DNA of 64,000 bases from Lachnospiraceae bacterium (GTDB lineage Bacteria; Bacillota; Clostridia; Lachnospirales; Lachnospiraceae). Below, piece by piece: positions 34,384 through 45,800 of the stretch; the first letter of the stretch is position 1; each line of letters begins with the position of its first letter. The notes beneath the pieces are model-generated. The model was not told the DNA's origin. It ran no database searches and saw only the letters and a program-made list of their open reading frames with translations. The stretch is taken from assembly GCA_015057625.1 (NCBI GenBank), contig SVDZ01000007.1, positions 1-64,000 on the forward strand, read 5' to 3'. Made by a program: the position numbers and the translations under genes.

Positions 34384-36804
34384 CTATTTTTCTATAACTG
34401 CACCACTTACGCAATCAGAAATCTTCTTTTCATTCATATCAGAAACACGAAAATCTTTCTTAGCAATATGTATCACATATTTTCTATAATCAATATATTT
34501 ATTAACTATTCCGTATTGCTTTTTAGCTTTTTCATCTTCCTCACTATAACAAACCATAATTAATCCAGAAATGTAAAACTCATTATCCCTCATTTTTAAA
34601 TCCCTGAATTCAGCAAAATTCATTATATTCAATTCTGGATTATCTAGAACATCCACATTTATATAATCGTCGCAAATTATAATATTAGGTTTATATTTAG
34701 ATATATAAGTATCACAATTATCTTTCGAAATAATCAACGCCTCATTAGTTCCAGCAAAAAAATCCTCATTTTCTTTGCTTAACTTTTTTGCAGGTGCAGA
34801 AACATTGAGTAGTAAAGGAAATCTATTTTTTTCTTCTAAAACCTTATTAGTGTGACTATTACACCCTGAACAACACTCTGAAACAAGTGTGTATGTGTCG
34901 GTAAACATCCCCGACCAACATAGCTGTTCAGACTTATAAATTGAATTTTTAATTAAATTGAATGCAGATTGTGCCTTTTTAGTTTCCTCATTTCTTATTT
35001 TTTCAAACAAATCTTTTGATTCATCTGAATCAAAAGTCAATAAGTCATCCAAAATTTTAACGGTAAATATATATCTATTCTTATCATCTAAGTCTAGGCC
35101 AATAATATCTATAGCTTTATATCTACTTAACAATAGTAATACATTTATATTCCATTTTTCATCTGTGTCATTTCCTTCTTCGAAGTAATTAATTTTATTA
35201 TAATTTGGTTTTGTTGATGCCATTATTGCAATCTGTCCACCACTCCACTGATTAGAAGGATTTGTATACATACTCCACCATCTTCCCCAAAAAGTATCTT
35301 TTCTAAGCACTTTTTGTATATGATCTCTTCCCTCATCAATATCATTATCTGTTATACACATAATACTCAATGATGGCAGTCCATCTCTGCCCCCTCTTCC
35401 TAATTCTTGATAATAGGAATCCGGACCATCTGGAACATATAAATGCATAACCGTTCTGACATCTGGCTTATCAACTCCCACTCCAAATGCTGATGTGGCT
35501 ATCATTATGTCAAACTCATTATTTGCCCACTGTCTTATTAATGATTTTCTTTCTTCTGATCTTGTTTCTCCAGTAAATAAATTTATATTCGCATATCCAC
35601 GTTCTTCTAAATTTTTTTTCCATTGTTTTGCTTGAAATGGATTGTTTACATATATAATTGCAGGACGTGGTAATTTATCTACGAGTTCAATAACTTTCTT
35701 TTTTTTGTCATTATAATTCTTGTTTTTTACCAATATATATCGTGGTTCTTTCCTAAGTGCATCACATCTTAATTCTATCCATTTATCAGGGGTTGCAAAC
35801 ATATATTTTAATATACTTACAGTATCATCTTTAAAAGTTGCTGATAACAAAAATGTTCTTATTGCAGGATTAGCTTTTAACAATTCCCTTCTCCATGGAC
35901 CTAGACATTGATAATCTATTCTGAAAAAGTCCCCCCATGATACTACAATATGTGCTTCATCTATAATGATATTTTTTAAATACTTGCTACTGTTAGCGTC
36001 ATTAATCACTTTTCTAAATCTATCATTTTTAATAAGCGCTTCTGGAGAAATAAACAATAATTTGGCTGTGCGTTTTTTTATGGCATCAAAGATTTCTTCA
36101 GCATTCTTGACATTACTATAATAACAATATATTTCTTTCTCTTTAGCAATTTTAATATTGCGGTACGAAACACGCTCTTGATCCATAGCTAAAGAAACTG
36201 TAGGTACAATAACAATCGAAAGACCTTCATTGGAATATCCAACAGCCTGAGTAACCAGACTCTTGCCTCCACCTGTAGGCATCGAAACTAAAGTTGTGAA
36301 CCCATTAGGCGTATTCAACGCTCCATAAACGCATAATTTTTGTTCAACCGATTTAAAATACTCAAAATTGGTCAATCTTTTTATGAATCCATTTGTCTTT
36401 AACTGATATTTAGAATCACAAACAATTCTTTCGGTATCCTTATTTATAAATGCATCTTTAATAAAAGTTTCATTTTTGACCAATTCATCTACATCATATG
36501 ATGCATAATATTTTTTTGAAATATTATCTTTATATATTCCAAACGCTTCACTGTCATGCATTTCCAAACTATCAATCTGAAGAGATGTTTGAAATACAAT
36601 CATAAAGTTTCTTAACGATGCCATAACATCTATCATACTACGCATTCCAGCTTTAAATTCGCTATACGTTTTGCACAAACGTATAGCCGTATTAATCATA
36701 AATGACTCTATCTCTGTATTACACTGATAGATTTCATAATTAAAATCATCTAATTCCTCATTTATTATTCTTTCTATTGTATTTATAATATCTTCTCTAA
36801 TCAT
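34384..36804 (-). CDS. RecQ-like DEAH helicase (DpdF/Pbe-type)
   Basis: The 806 residues contain a superfamily 2 helicase. Motif I is VSMPTGGGKSLVTQAVG, motif II IIIDEAHIVVSWGDFF, motif III LLSATF and motif VI YYQELGRGGRDGLPSL. A Cys-rich insert (CWSGMFTDTYTLVSECCSGC) after the helicase core may bind zinc. The N-terminal 170 residues are helical and unassigned. The order and size match DpdF. It unwinds DNA, probably at non-phosphorothioated sites, to stall phage replication (inference). It overlaps the SNF2 gene by 8 bp. Confidence 0.8.
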   Translation of the reverse strand: MIREDIINTIERIINEELDDFNYEIYQCNTEIESFMINTAIRLCKTYSEFKAGMRSMIDVMASLRNFMIVFQTSLQIDSLEMHDSEAFGIYKDNISKKYYASYDVDELVKNETFIKDAFINKDTERIVCDSKYQLKTNGFIKRLTNFEYFKSVEQKLCVYGALNTPNGFTTLVSMPTGGGKSLVTQAVGYSNEGLSIVIVPTVSLAMDQERVSYRNIKIAKEKEIYCYYSNVKNAEEIFDAIKKRTAKLLFISPEALIKNDRFRKVINDANSSKYLKNIIIDEAHIVVSWGDFFRIDYQCLGPWRRELLKANPAIRTFLLSATFKDDTVSILKYMFATPDKWIELRCDALRKEPRYILVKNKNYNDKKKKVIELVDKLPRPAIIYVNNPFQAKQWKKNLEERGYANINLFTGETRSEERKSLIRQWANNEFDIMIATSAFGVGVDKPDVRTVMHLYVPDGPDSYYQELGRGGRDGLPSLSIMCITDNDIDEGRDHIQKVLRKDTFWGRWWSMYTNPSNQWSGGQIAIMASTKPNYNKINYFEEGNDTDEKWNINVLLLLSRYKAIDIIGLDLDDKNRYIFTVKILDDLLTFDSDESKDLFEKIRNEETKKAQSAFNLIKNSIYKSEQLCWSGMFTDTYTLVSECCSGCNSHTNKVLEEKNRFPLLLNVSAPAKKLSKENEDFFAGTNEALIISKDNCDTYISKYKPNIIICDDYINVDVLDNPELNIMNFAEFRDLKMRDNEFYISGLIMVCYSEEDEKAKKQYGIVNKYIDYRKYVIHIAKKDFRVSDMNEKKISDCVSGAVIEK

Positions 36805-39800
36805 TCTTAATTAACCACACAAAACTCGCAGATTCAATTCTCATTATTGGATTCGCGAGACTTTCATAAATTATTTCATATTGTTTCCTTAAATCTTCTA
36901 TTTCCAAATTTTCCACTTGAAAATAATTATTTCTTGACTCTTTTGCAGACAAAATCTGATCTATCATTTCTTTCGCGCCCTCTAAATTTGTCTCTCGATC
37001 AAATTTATCTTTTGCTTTTTTTATAGAAACATTATACCCCTGCTCTACAAGTTTTTCCCATTGCTCTAAATCATATTGTGCCTTAAACCATTCAAGGTTA
37101 CTTACATTATATTTTTTCTCAATACCTAAAAAACCGTTTCTTTTCCCTCGCCTTCCTAAATGTTCTAATGTATCTGGCTGATTGAAATAACCTAATCTAG
37201 ATATTCGCTTGTGCTCCTCTAAGACTTCTTTTTCCGAAATATTAGAATAATTTGAAAATGCAACTGGGATAACTTGAATGGACGTAGGTAGATAATGTCT
37301 GAACTGTCCCAAAGCATATAACGAAACACCATTTTCCAAAAGTAATCTTTCATTTGGTTCAATAGAATATGTATATATGAATCCTTTCCAGTTAATACAC
37401 GATTCAGCCGCAAAAGCAGTACACATACCTCTATATGAATGCATTGCATTATCAACAATACAATCAAAAATTTCATCTCCAGGAGCATAAAAATGAATAT
37501 AATCATTTTTTATTGCTGTATCACGATCAAACGTTCCTTTTATCTGCCTATCGTTATAGGAAACATTTTTGCACAATTCTTCCATTCCTCTTTGGACTCT
37601 AATCAAAGCTTCATTTTGCTTTTTGGCAAGATAGTTATCCCAATTTGGCGGTATTAAGAATGAATTTTGAGCTGATCTAACTGAAAAATTGTTTTCATTA
37701 AAGGCAATTATTCCACTATCCTCACTTCGGTTCAACTTTCCAAATCCAGCAAGAGATGCCCAACTCATCATTGTATCTGCAAATAATTTATTTTCATTAA
37801 ACTGATAATTTGACAACAATTTTTCTAATTCTAGGTATAACGGCTTGAATCTTAATGCTGCTGTATCAAATATTTGCTCCCTATGAACTATTTCTCGCAT
37901 TTCAGCTGCTTCTTGAATCAAATCTGGAATCAATCTATAAAGTCCATATTCAAAATCTTCCATTATTGAACTCACTATCTTATTGTTTATGTCATTCATT
38001 ATTATTTCTAATCCGCTTAATGACTGATTAAAAACATTTAAACCTTCACTCCAAAATTTATATAATTGTTCTTCGTAGCTATTCTGAGAATGTATCACAA
38101 TCGAAGTGACTGGAATACTAACATCTCGTCCCATTCTATCTAATCTTCCGATTCTTTGCTCTATACTGTTAATATTCCATGGTAAATCAATGTGAACTAT
38201 GTAATCGGCAATTTGAAGATTCCTTCCTTCACCACCTGATTTGTCACACACTAAAATTTTGCAATTTTCATCTGACTGAAATCTATATATATTCACTTCA
38301 GCTTCATCTGTATCCATAGTCTTTGAAAATCCAGTGACTTCTTCTCCAAATGCATCCTTTAAAGTACTATAATATTTTGAAAATGTTTCAATATGATCTG
38401 TAAACACCACAACTTTCTTTCCAAATAGATTTGTGTCAATATAATCAACCAACTTCAATAATCTCGATGGATGAGAGTCTAAATCATCCAGTGCGTCTGC
38501 CAAATCATCTACTATTTTATTTTCATCTTCAACCCATCTTGAAGCACTATAAATAACATCCTCCGGCAATTGAACTTCGTTATTTATTCTTAACACTTCT
38601 GCTTTATATGCCCAAGGAGAGCTAAAAAATGCTTCCAGCAATGGTTTTACAATGTTGTTAACCTTTTCTGGTGTCAGGTCGTTTTGAAGTGAAACTATCC
38701 ATTCAATCAAATTTCTATATGCTTCATTTTCATAATATACAGTATCTTCATCAATTTCATATGTAACTTCTTCAAGTTGCCTTTCAGAAAATTCTCCATC
38801 AGGATCAATTGGATATACACCTAATACTGCTCGACGTCCTCTGATTATATTTCTCTCAATCTGATAGTTATCACATATGTAAGAAATAATAACTCTAATA
38901 GAATATATACCGTAGTCTTCTTTTTCAGTATCTACTTTCGATATCATTTTATCCAATACTGGATCTTCGATAACTTTAGAAATATCTTCCAGCATTTCTT
39001 CTATAACTTCTATTTCATCTAGTACATCTTCATCTTCTCTTGGATTCCCTTCAATTTCAGGTAATAATTCATTTTTAAAGCTATCAATTTCATCTAACAA
39101 TGAGTGTGTTAATCTCGATATTCTATTTTGCTTTTCAACAAGTGATAAAAATGTATCTAATGACATTTCATCATATTTTTTTGGCAATATAACTCGAAGA
39201 AGACGTAAATACTCTTCTGCTCGTTGCTGTATTGGAGTAGCACTCAAGATTATTATATTTTGTGCATTAACACTTAAAGAATGAATATTATTGAACTCAA
39301 CGTCTTTATTAATATAATTGTGTACTTCATCAACTATTACAAAATCCCAACGTTCATCAGTTTCTTCCATACTTAAGTCTTCTACTGACTTAATAACAAT
39401 TATATTCTCCCTTTCATTTTTTCCTTCCACCAGTCCAAATTTAAATAATAACTCTGTTCTCCATTGTGTAATCAATGTTTCAGGTGCAGTTATCAATATT
39501 CTTCGATTGGCTTTTTCACTCAAATATATTTTTAGTATTGAACATGCTTCAATAGTTTTTCCCAATCCCACTTCATCTGCTAGCATATATCTACACTCTT
39601 CACTTTGTAAACATTGCATAATTGTGTTTAGCTGAAATGCTTTTAAATATATTTTGCATCCAGCTAACTCTTTAAATCCGCAAATGGAATTATCTAATAT
39701 ATTCATTGTATCTTTAACAATTTGCCTACCCAAATACCAACAAGGATTTTGAAATTCATATCTTTTCATCTGATTGATTGGATTAGCTTTTCCAGAAAAA

Positions 39801-40165
39801 AAGGATACTTCTATTTCGTTCTCTGTTACTTTATAATGCTCCTTTGTGTCATCATCCAATAAATAATATTCATGGAATCCTTCCTTATTAGCTTTATACT
39901 CGATAATAGTAGTATTTCTTCTTCCATACTTTGCCTTAGAGCCTTTAAACAAAATACAGCGATCCAATAGAAAAAGTGGAACTTCAATCAACTGATTCGG
40001 TATATCTTCAAAGTATTTTTTATACCCATATGGGTCATGAAATTTCACAACAGCTGTCTCATTAAAATCATTTACACTTTCAATTTTACCAGTTACAAAA
40101 TGACGTGGATCTCGTGGATATTCCTTATCTATTGGACATCTAACAAACATTCCCGCTTTTACCAT
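36797..40165 (-). CDS. SNF2-type helicase (DpdE/Pbe-type)
   Basis: The 1122 residues have a Swi2/Snf2 core. Motif I is MLADEVGLGKTIEACSILKI, motif II FVIVDEVHNYI, motif III ILSATPIQQRAEEYLRLLRV, and the C-lobe has KKVVVFTDHIETFSKYY and NSIEQRIGRLDRMGRDVS. The N-terminal about 170 residues form small beta-rich modules that may contact DNA; a C-terminal region of about 350 residues is unassigned. It corresponds to DpdE. Such motors translocate on double-stranded DNA and may check modification. All catalytic motifs are intact. Confidence 0.8.
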   Translation of the reverse strand: MVKAGMFVRCPIDKEYPRDPRHFVTGKIESVNDFNETAVVKFHDPYGYKKYFEDIPNQLIEVPLFLLDRCILFKGSKAKYGRRNTTIIEYKANKEGFHEYYLLDDDTKEHYKVTENEIEVSFFSGKANPINQMKRYEFQNPCWYLGRQIVKDTMNILDNSICGFKELAGCKIYLKAFQLNTIMQCLQSEECRYMLADEVGLGKTIEACSILKIYLSEKANRRILITAPETLITQWRTELLFKFGLVEGKNERENIIVIKSVEDLSMEETDERWDFVIVDEVHNYINKDVEFNNIHSLSVNAQNIIILSATPIQQRAEEYLRLLRVILPKKYDEMSLDTFLSLVEKQNRISRLTHSLLDEIDSFKNELLPEIEGNPREDEDVLDEIEVIEEMLEDISKVIEDPVLDKMISKVDTEKEDYGIYSIRVIISYICDNYQIERNIIRGRRAVLGVYPIDPDGEFSERQLEEVTYEIDEDTVYYENEAYRNLIEWIVSLQNDLTPEKVNNIVKPLLEAFFSSPWAYKAEVLRINNEVQLPEDVIYSASRWVEDENKIVDDLADALDDLDSHPSRLLKLVDYIDTNLFGKKVVVFTDHIETFSKYYSTLKDAFGEEVTGFSKTMDTDEAEVNIYRFQSDENCKILVCDKSGGEGRNLQIADYIVHIDLPWNINSIEQRIGRLDRMGRDVSIPVTSIVIHSQNSYEEQLYKFWSEGLNVFNQSLSGLEIIMNDINNKIVSSIMEDFEYGLYRLIPDLIQEAAEMREIVHREQIFDTAALRFKPLYLELEKLLSNYQFNENKLFADTMMSWASLAGFGKLNRSEDSGIIAFNENNFSVRSAQNSFLIPPNWDNYLAKKQNEALIRVQRGMEELCKNVSYNDRQIKGTFDRDTAIKNDYIHFYAPGDEIFDCIVDNAMHSYRGMCTAFAAESCINWKGFIYTYSIEPNERLLLENGVSLYALGQFRHYLPTSIQVIPVAFSNYSNISEKEVLEEHKRISRLGYFNQPDTLEHLGRRGKRNGFLGIEKKYNVSNLEWFKAQYDLEQWEKLVEQGYNVSIKKAKDKFDRETNLEGAKEMIDQILSAKESRNNYFQVENLEIEDLRKQYEIIYESLANPIMRIESASFVWLIKND

Positions 40166-40180
40166 TGATTCCTCCTCCTT

Positions 40181-42841
40181 TTAATTTTTCTTGGTTCTAA
40201 ACACTTCCAAACAAATATCTTTATCGCCACACTTATCACAAATACTGTTTAGTTTTCTTCTATACCTTTCTTTAGACAATTTTTCATCACTCAGCACATC
40301 GTTAATTTCATCTTGTGTTGAAGATCTAAATATTTCTTTTTCTTCTTCATCAACATATTTCCCATTAAGTACTGTGAGAAATGCTTCTCTTTTATTCATA
40401 TAGTCTATTTCTTTCTTTTGTAAATTTGTAAATTTGCCCCTTGAGACAGCATTTCTCTCTATATATGAAAAAGCCGTGCTTATTGTATCGGTTATATCTA
40501 ATTGGTTTATATAAGGAAAATCAATAACCAACTCATCCATTTGTTCTTCTAAAAAATTATATACTAAATTTTTAACAAAACTCTTTCCCGAAAAATATTT
40601 GCGCGCTCTATGCTCTAACAAAATCACCAAATATTGTCTTACGAGAAAACTATCTTTATAAATAGTATTATTTTCGATAACCGACTCTAAAATAAATCTG
40701 TGTGGACATAACCTATATTTTATTAGATCAATCTCATCAAATTTTGAATATTCTTTTTTTCTTAGTTTTATGTAACTACTGTCATTTTTATATTTACTAT
40801 AAACAGCTGGTTCATATGTCTCTTCTTTTGCATTTAACACTCTAAGCAAATAATAAAGATCATTCGTTATATCATTTTCATTTTTAATATAACTTAATTT
40901 AATTTTGCAATTACTAAACGCTAGACCATATACTAATGCATATCTTCTAAAGTTTTTATATTCCAATCTTGATGTAACATATACTTGATATTTCCAATCA
41001 ATGGGAGCTTGAGCCACTTCAAAAAAACCAATATCTAAAGGCCATGGAAATTCATCTCTATGTGTTATACTCATTGACTGATCTGACAAACACGCAAAGT
41101 GATATATTTTTTCAAATTCATTGTTATTTTTTCTTAAAATATCACCATCTATCTGTTCAAAATTTCTAACTATCCAATTTGCTCCTTTGCCATCACTTGA
41201 AAATTGTTTTAAGTAAATACTCATAGTCTCTCTAAGACAATCAAAAGAGGCACTTGCTTCTATATCTTTAACTTCATTTAACCTGTCTAAAACCCTCTCT
41301 ACTATATCTTTGAAGTCATCATTAAGATCGCTTTTCTCAAGTACTTTTTGAATTAATACATCTGATATTTTTTTATAAAAAACACTAAAATTATTATTCT
41401 TATCGTTAAAAACACTAAAAAAATGTATCGCCATCTCATTTAGTTCTTTAAGCGCATTACTTAACAAATCAATTTCTTCATCACTTACATTAAAGTACTC
41501 AAGCCTCTTCAATTCATTCTTATAGTCATCATCTATATTTCCAATTCTTTTCTTTAACTTAGATATCTTTTTTATAATGGACTTTAATGTTTTTTCATTT
41601 TCAATAATTAACTTACATTTGTCTAAAGCTGTAATAATTCGTCCCGTGTTTTTTTCTTGTATTATTCCACACGATAAACATTCATAAATATCTCTAATAT
41701 CCTTGATATTCATTTCCTGCGTATCGGGATCCCACATATTAGTAATTGAAATAAAAAAATGGCCTAACGGATAATCCAAAAAATCTCGTTCTCCAAATTG
41801 CTCTGGAAAATAAATTCTGAGCAAATCGTTCACTGAACTATTTGCCGAATAAATTTGTTCTTCCATGTAAAACAAAGTTGGATGTTCATAATTGTGATTT
41901 TTTCTTTCGATTTGAGCATTTTCAAATCTTTTGGCAATATAACCAGCAAATTCTGTTTGATTATCAAATTTCAATACGCTTATTTTATTAGAAAAATCTA
42001 CTGACGAAGTACTACCCGAAATAACGGATGCTATATTATCCGCAATTATTCCACCTTCATGTTCTTGGCTATCATTATGAAAATTCTGAGCTGAAATATT
42101 TATTTTTGATTCAAACCAGTTATACACGTCAAGCCACGTTTGATACACGTTCTTATAATCTGGCTGATAATTAAATAATATGATAACATTTTTATATTTA
42201 CTTAAAACTTCTATCGTTCTTAATATAATCGGTGAAAACTGATGAATTCCATGCACTACCACAGTATCTTTTTTTATTTCACTTATCTTATTAATATTTT
42301 TTTCCTCAACCGCATCTTTAACAGTCTGCTCAATAGCATTATCAATTTCATCATTTGTAAAGTTATCTTTTAATATGAAATGCTTATTTTCCTTTTTTAA
42401 TATTTCTTCATATATTGCCACTACACATCTCTGTTCATAAGTTAATTCATCCTTTTTAATATTATCCGGATCCATTCCCAATTCGAACATTATTCTTATG
42501 CTATCAACAATATATCCTCTATTTCTTTTTAATGAATTGATAATATCTTCTGTTTTAACATCATTAACCACTTCATTAAAATCTAAATATTCAATAATAT
42601 TATCTATAGCTGCTCGTTGGCTAATAGCTATCGCATCACTTTCCCAATCTTTATATAATCTATTTATAAATCTTGTTATTGTGACAAGTTTACCTTTATA
42701 GAAACTCTTATGATATTGATCGCACAAGCCATTAACTAATGTCTGAGAAACGCACAAATGAAAGCAATTTTTTATCATTGCCCAATATGGTTCGTATTTA
42801 ATTTTATATGGATTACTGTACGTATATATAATTATCGCCAT
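40181..42841 (-). CDS. AddB-like protein with a C-terminal Fe-S-type Cys cluster
   Basis: The 886 residues show no Walker A. VVVHGIHQFSPIILRTIEVL and KNVIILFNYQ resemble the inactive helicase core of AddB. The C-terminal part has YRLCPHRFILESVIEN and SICDKCGDKDICLEVF: one Cys far upstream plus C-x2-C-x5-C, the AddB/Cas4 4Fe-4S arrangement. The PD-(D/E)XK catalytic residues are not clear by eye, so nuclease activity is open. The stop shares one base with the start of nothing else downstream, while its start abuts the NERD-UvrD gene. The two look like an AddAB-type pair dedicated to this locus. Confidence 0.6.
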   Translation of the reverse strand: MAIIIYTYSNPYKIKYEPYWAMIKNCFHLCVSQTLVNGLCDQYHKSFYKGKLVTITRFINRLYKDWESDAIAISQRAAIDNIIEYLDFNEVVNDVKTEDIINSLKRNRGYIVDSIRIMFELGMDPDNIKKDELTYEQRCVVAIYEEILKKENKHFILKDNFTNDEIDNAIEQTVKDAVEEKNINKISEIKKDTVVVHGIHQFSPIILRTIEVLSKYKNVIILFNYQPDYKNVYQTWLDVYNWFESKINISAQNFHNDSQEHEGGIIADNIASVISGSTSSVDFSNKISVLKFDNQTEFAGYIAKRFENAQIERKNHNYEHPTLFYMEEQIYSANSSVNDLLRIYFPEQFGERDFLDYPLGHFFISITNMWDPDTQEMNIKDIRDIYECLSCGIIQEKNTGRIITALDKCKLIIENEKTLKSIIKKISKLKKRIGNIDDDYKNELKRLEYFNVSDEEIDLLSNALKELNEMAIHFFSVFNDKNNNFSVFYKKISDVLIQKVLEKSDLNDDFKDIVERVLDRLNEVKDIEASASFDCLRETMSIYLKQFSSDGKGANWIVRNFEQIDGDILRKNNNEFEKIYHFACLSDQSMSITHRDEFPWPLDIGFFEVAQAPIDWKYQVYVTSRLEYKNFRRYALVYGLAFSNCKIKLSYIKNENDITNDLYYLLRVLNAKEETYEPAVYSKYKNDSSYIKLRKKEYSKFDEIDLIKYRLCPHRFILESVIENNTIYKDSFLVRQYLVILLEHRARKYFSGKSFVKNLVYNFLEEQMDELVIDFPYINQLDITDTISTAFSYIERNAVSRGKFTNLQKKEIDYMNKREAFLTVLNGKYVDEEEKEIFRSSTQDEINDVLSDEKLSKERYRRKLNSICDKCGDKDICLEVFRTKKN

Positions 42842-45800
42842 TATTCTATTACCTCCATATAATTTCCCCAGCTTATATCTTCGCTAGTATCTAAGTCTTT
42901 CATCCATACAATATTTCTAATCGCCCTAGTAAGAGCAACATAGAGTACTCTAGTTTCTTCTTTTATTTTTTCATCTTCTTCCGTTGCTTCGTCAAATCCG
43001 CCACTATAACCTGAATTGCCACCTTTAAAGTTGATACTATAACTTACCTTATCATCACAAATATTTACATTCATTCCTCCAACCTTGATATCCGAAATAT
43101 CTTCACTTGTATACGGTAATACCACTGTTCCATATTCTAAGCCTTTAGATTTATGTACCGTCGTACACAATACAATTACATCATCATCTTCTTCATTATG
43201 CTTTCTTGAAGCTTCTTCTTGATATGTTGTAATATTGATTTTCAAGAAATCATATATCTTATTAATTGTCAGGTAATCCCTAGAATACTTACTAATCATT
43301 TTTTCTAGAATCAATTCATAGTTTTCTCTATACTCACCTTGTTGAAATTCATCCTTATAGCATTTCCATGGTTTTAATGCCTCATAAATATCACGTAACG
43401 CAACTAATACTGGTCTAAATTGAAAATCCTCTACAACTTCTGCCCATGTTTTCCCCATATGAAGCATAAAGTATTCATCTAAAAGGTATATTAGTTCTTC
43501 TAATTTTTCTTTCTTTGAAAGTCCTGATAACTGAGACATATTTATTTTTAACGACACATAATTAGATTGTATAAAATTAGCTAAATATACTTCATTATAT
43601 GGATGTGTTACAGCTAAAACCAATTTATATAAATCGGAAGATGATCTTAACCTATACAAATCGCCTCCCTCTGAAACCTTAATTGCAAAGTCGACATTTG
43701 GATTTTGTTCCGCTGCCCTCACTATATTTGCAATTTGATAGTTATATCTTACTAAAATGGCAATTGTCTTTTCCTCTCTTGATAGCTTATTTTTTTCACA
43801 CAAAACATTTATTTCTTCAATTTGATTCTTTATTTCTACAAATAAATCATCAAAAAAACCTTCTTTATTTTTACTATGTACCTCTATCTTCTTCAATAAT
43901 TGATTACTACTACCTTCTTTAACTATCTGGCTTGTTAATCTATCAACTTCTTCTCGATATGGCAATATTCCTTCTTTTCCTAATTCAATAAAGATATTAT
44001 TGAACAAATCTAGCAGTCTTCTATCCGTACGATAATTTCTAGTCAATACATACGTAGGTTGCCATTCCCCAATATCAGATGTATTTTTGACCTTTTCAAA
44101 CGCACTTAATGTTGCTCCTCTAAATCGATATATACTTTGCTTCAAATCACCCACAATAAATAAACGACATTGTTCACCAAAAACTTTCTGCATATCCGTT
44201 ATCGTTTCTATCTGAACATCATCTGTATCCTGAAATTCATCAATAAACACATATTTATAATTAATTCCCTGTTTCATCAATTTGCCACTTCTTGTAAGTT
44301 CATTAATTTGAATCATACATTCTCGTAAACTCAGCAAATTGTTTTCTTTTAACTGTTTCGCATATTCGATTTCCGCTTTAATGGCCACTTCCATAATCAT
44401 TTCGTTGAAGAATGGAAATACCCACGTTGGTTCCCCTAAATTCTTTTCTTCAAGTCCCTTGATATCAACACTTCGATCATATAGTTTGTCACAAAAACTA
44501 ATTAATAACTCTTCAATTTTATAAGTCGGAATCGTCAACTGTCTTGCAAAATCAGGATTATCTTCAGTTTTATTCTGCAAATATTCATTTAAATAATAAT
44601 GATATAACTGTTTTCTATTGAAACTCTCACTTGTAACTTGACAATCATATCCTATTCCCAATCTCATACAATCTTTTTTTAACAATGAGATTGCGAACTT
44701 ATGTATTGTGGATATTTGAATCTGGTTCATATCTTCTATCAAATGCATATATTTTTCATTCGCTGTCAAAATGAAATAATTCATAAACATTCGTTTAACT
44801 CTTTTGTTCATATTTTCTGCTGCATCATTCGTAAACGTAATCATTGCAATATCGCTGACAATGTCAACAACTGCATCTACAGTTCTATTACACAAATATG
44901 CCACTCTAGAAACCATGGAAAAAGTTTTTCCAGTTCCTGCACCGGCTGCAACAAGAATATTTTTGTCACTTGGAGCATGCTCAATTACATACTGTTGATA
45001 ATTAAACTTAGACACCTCTGATAGTTTTTTTAATAATTCTCTTTGTGTTTCAGAGCATTCTCCCTCTTCAATTAGCAAATCTTCTTCTAAGTAGTTAGAC
45101 AAGTTTGATACAACTTCTATTTCAAAATTAAAAATATTAAATGATTCATCGAGCGGCTCAATATCTAATTCTGATTTTCCAATCACCAAATTTCCTTTTT
45201 CAGGAAAAATATTTTTATTCTTTAGTTTCTTGCTTATTTCTTTTACAATTTCCAATAACTCTTCTCTACTCGGCAAAAAAACTATTTCTTTTATTCCTTT
45301 AAAATATTCATCTATAACTTCTTTTCTCTCTTTATCTGTTAATGATTTTCTAAATACTCTAAGTCTAGAATATCCCGGATTAAGATATTCTATATCATTC
45401 TTCAAATCATAATTTGGTTCAAAATGATGTCTTATTAAAGAAAATCTTTTTACTGAAAGTTCATCATGTTTTGCTCCTTTATCTATGTTATATCTGCCAA
45501 TAAATTTCTGATACAATTTACCTGAATCCAACAATTCCTCAGCAAATATCGTTTCATTTTCTTCAGACACAATATTCAATCCTTTTTCATAATACTCATC
45601 TTTGGATATTAATGGATAACATACAAAGCTCATTATCAAAGGATTCATACCTAATTCTCTATTAATTTTTTTCAACAAATCGAATCTGTAACCTCGTGCT
45701 TGGCCTCTTGGACTACCTACTGTATTTTCATAACCCGATATAAAAATAGTATTTTCATTTACAACTGTTAATATACTTTCCGGAGACCATCCTTTTACTT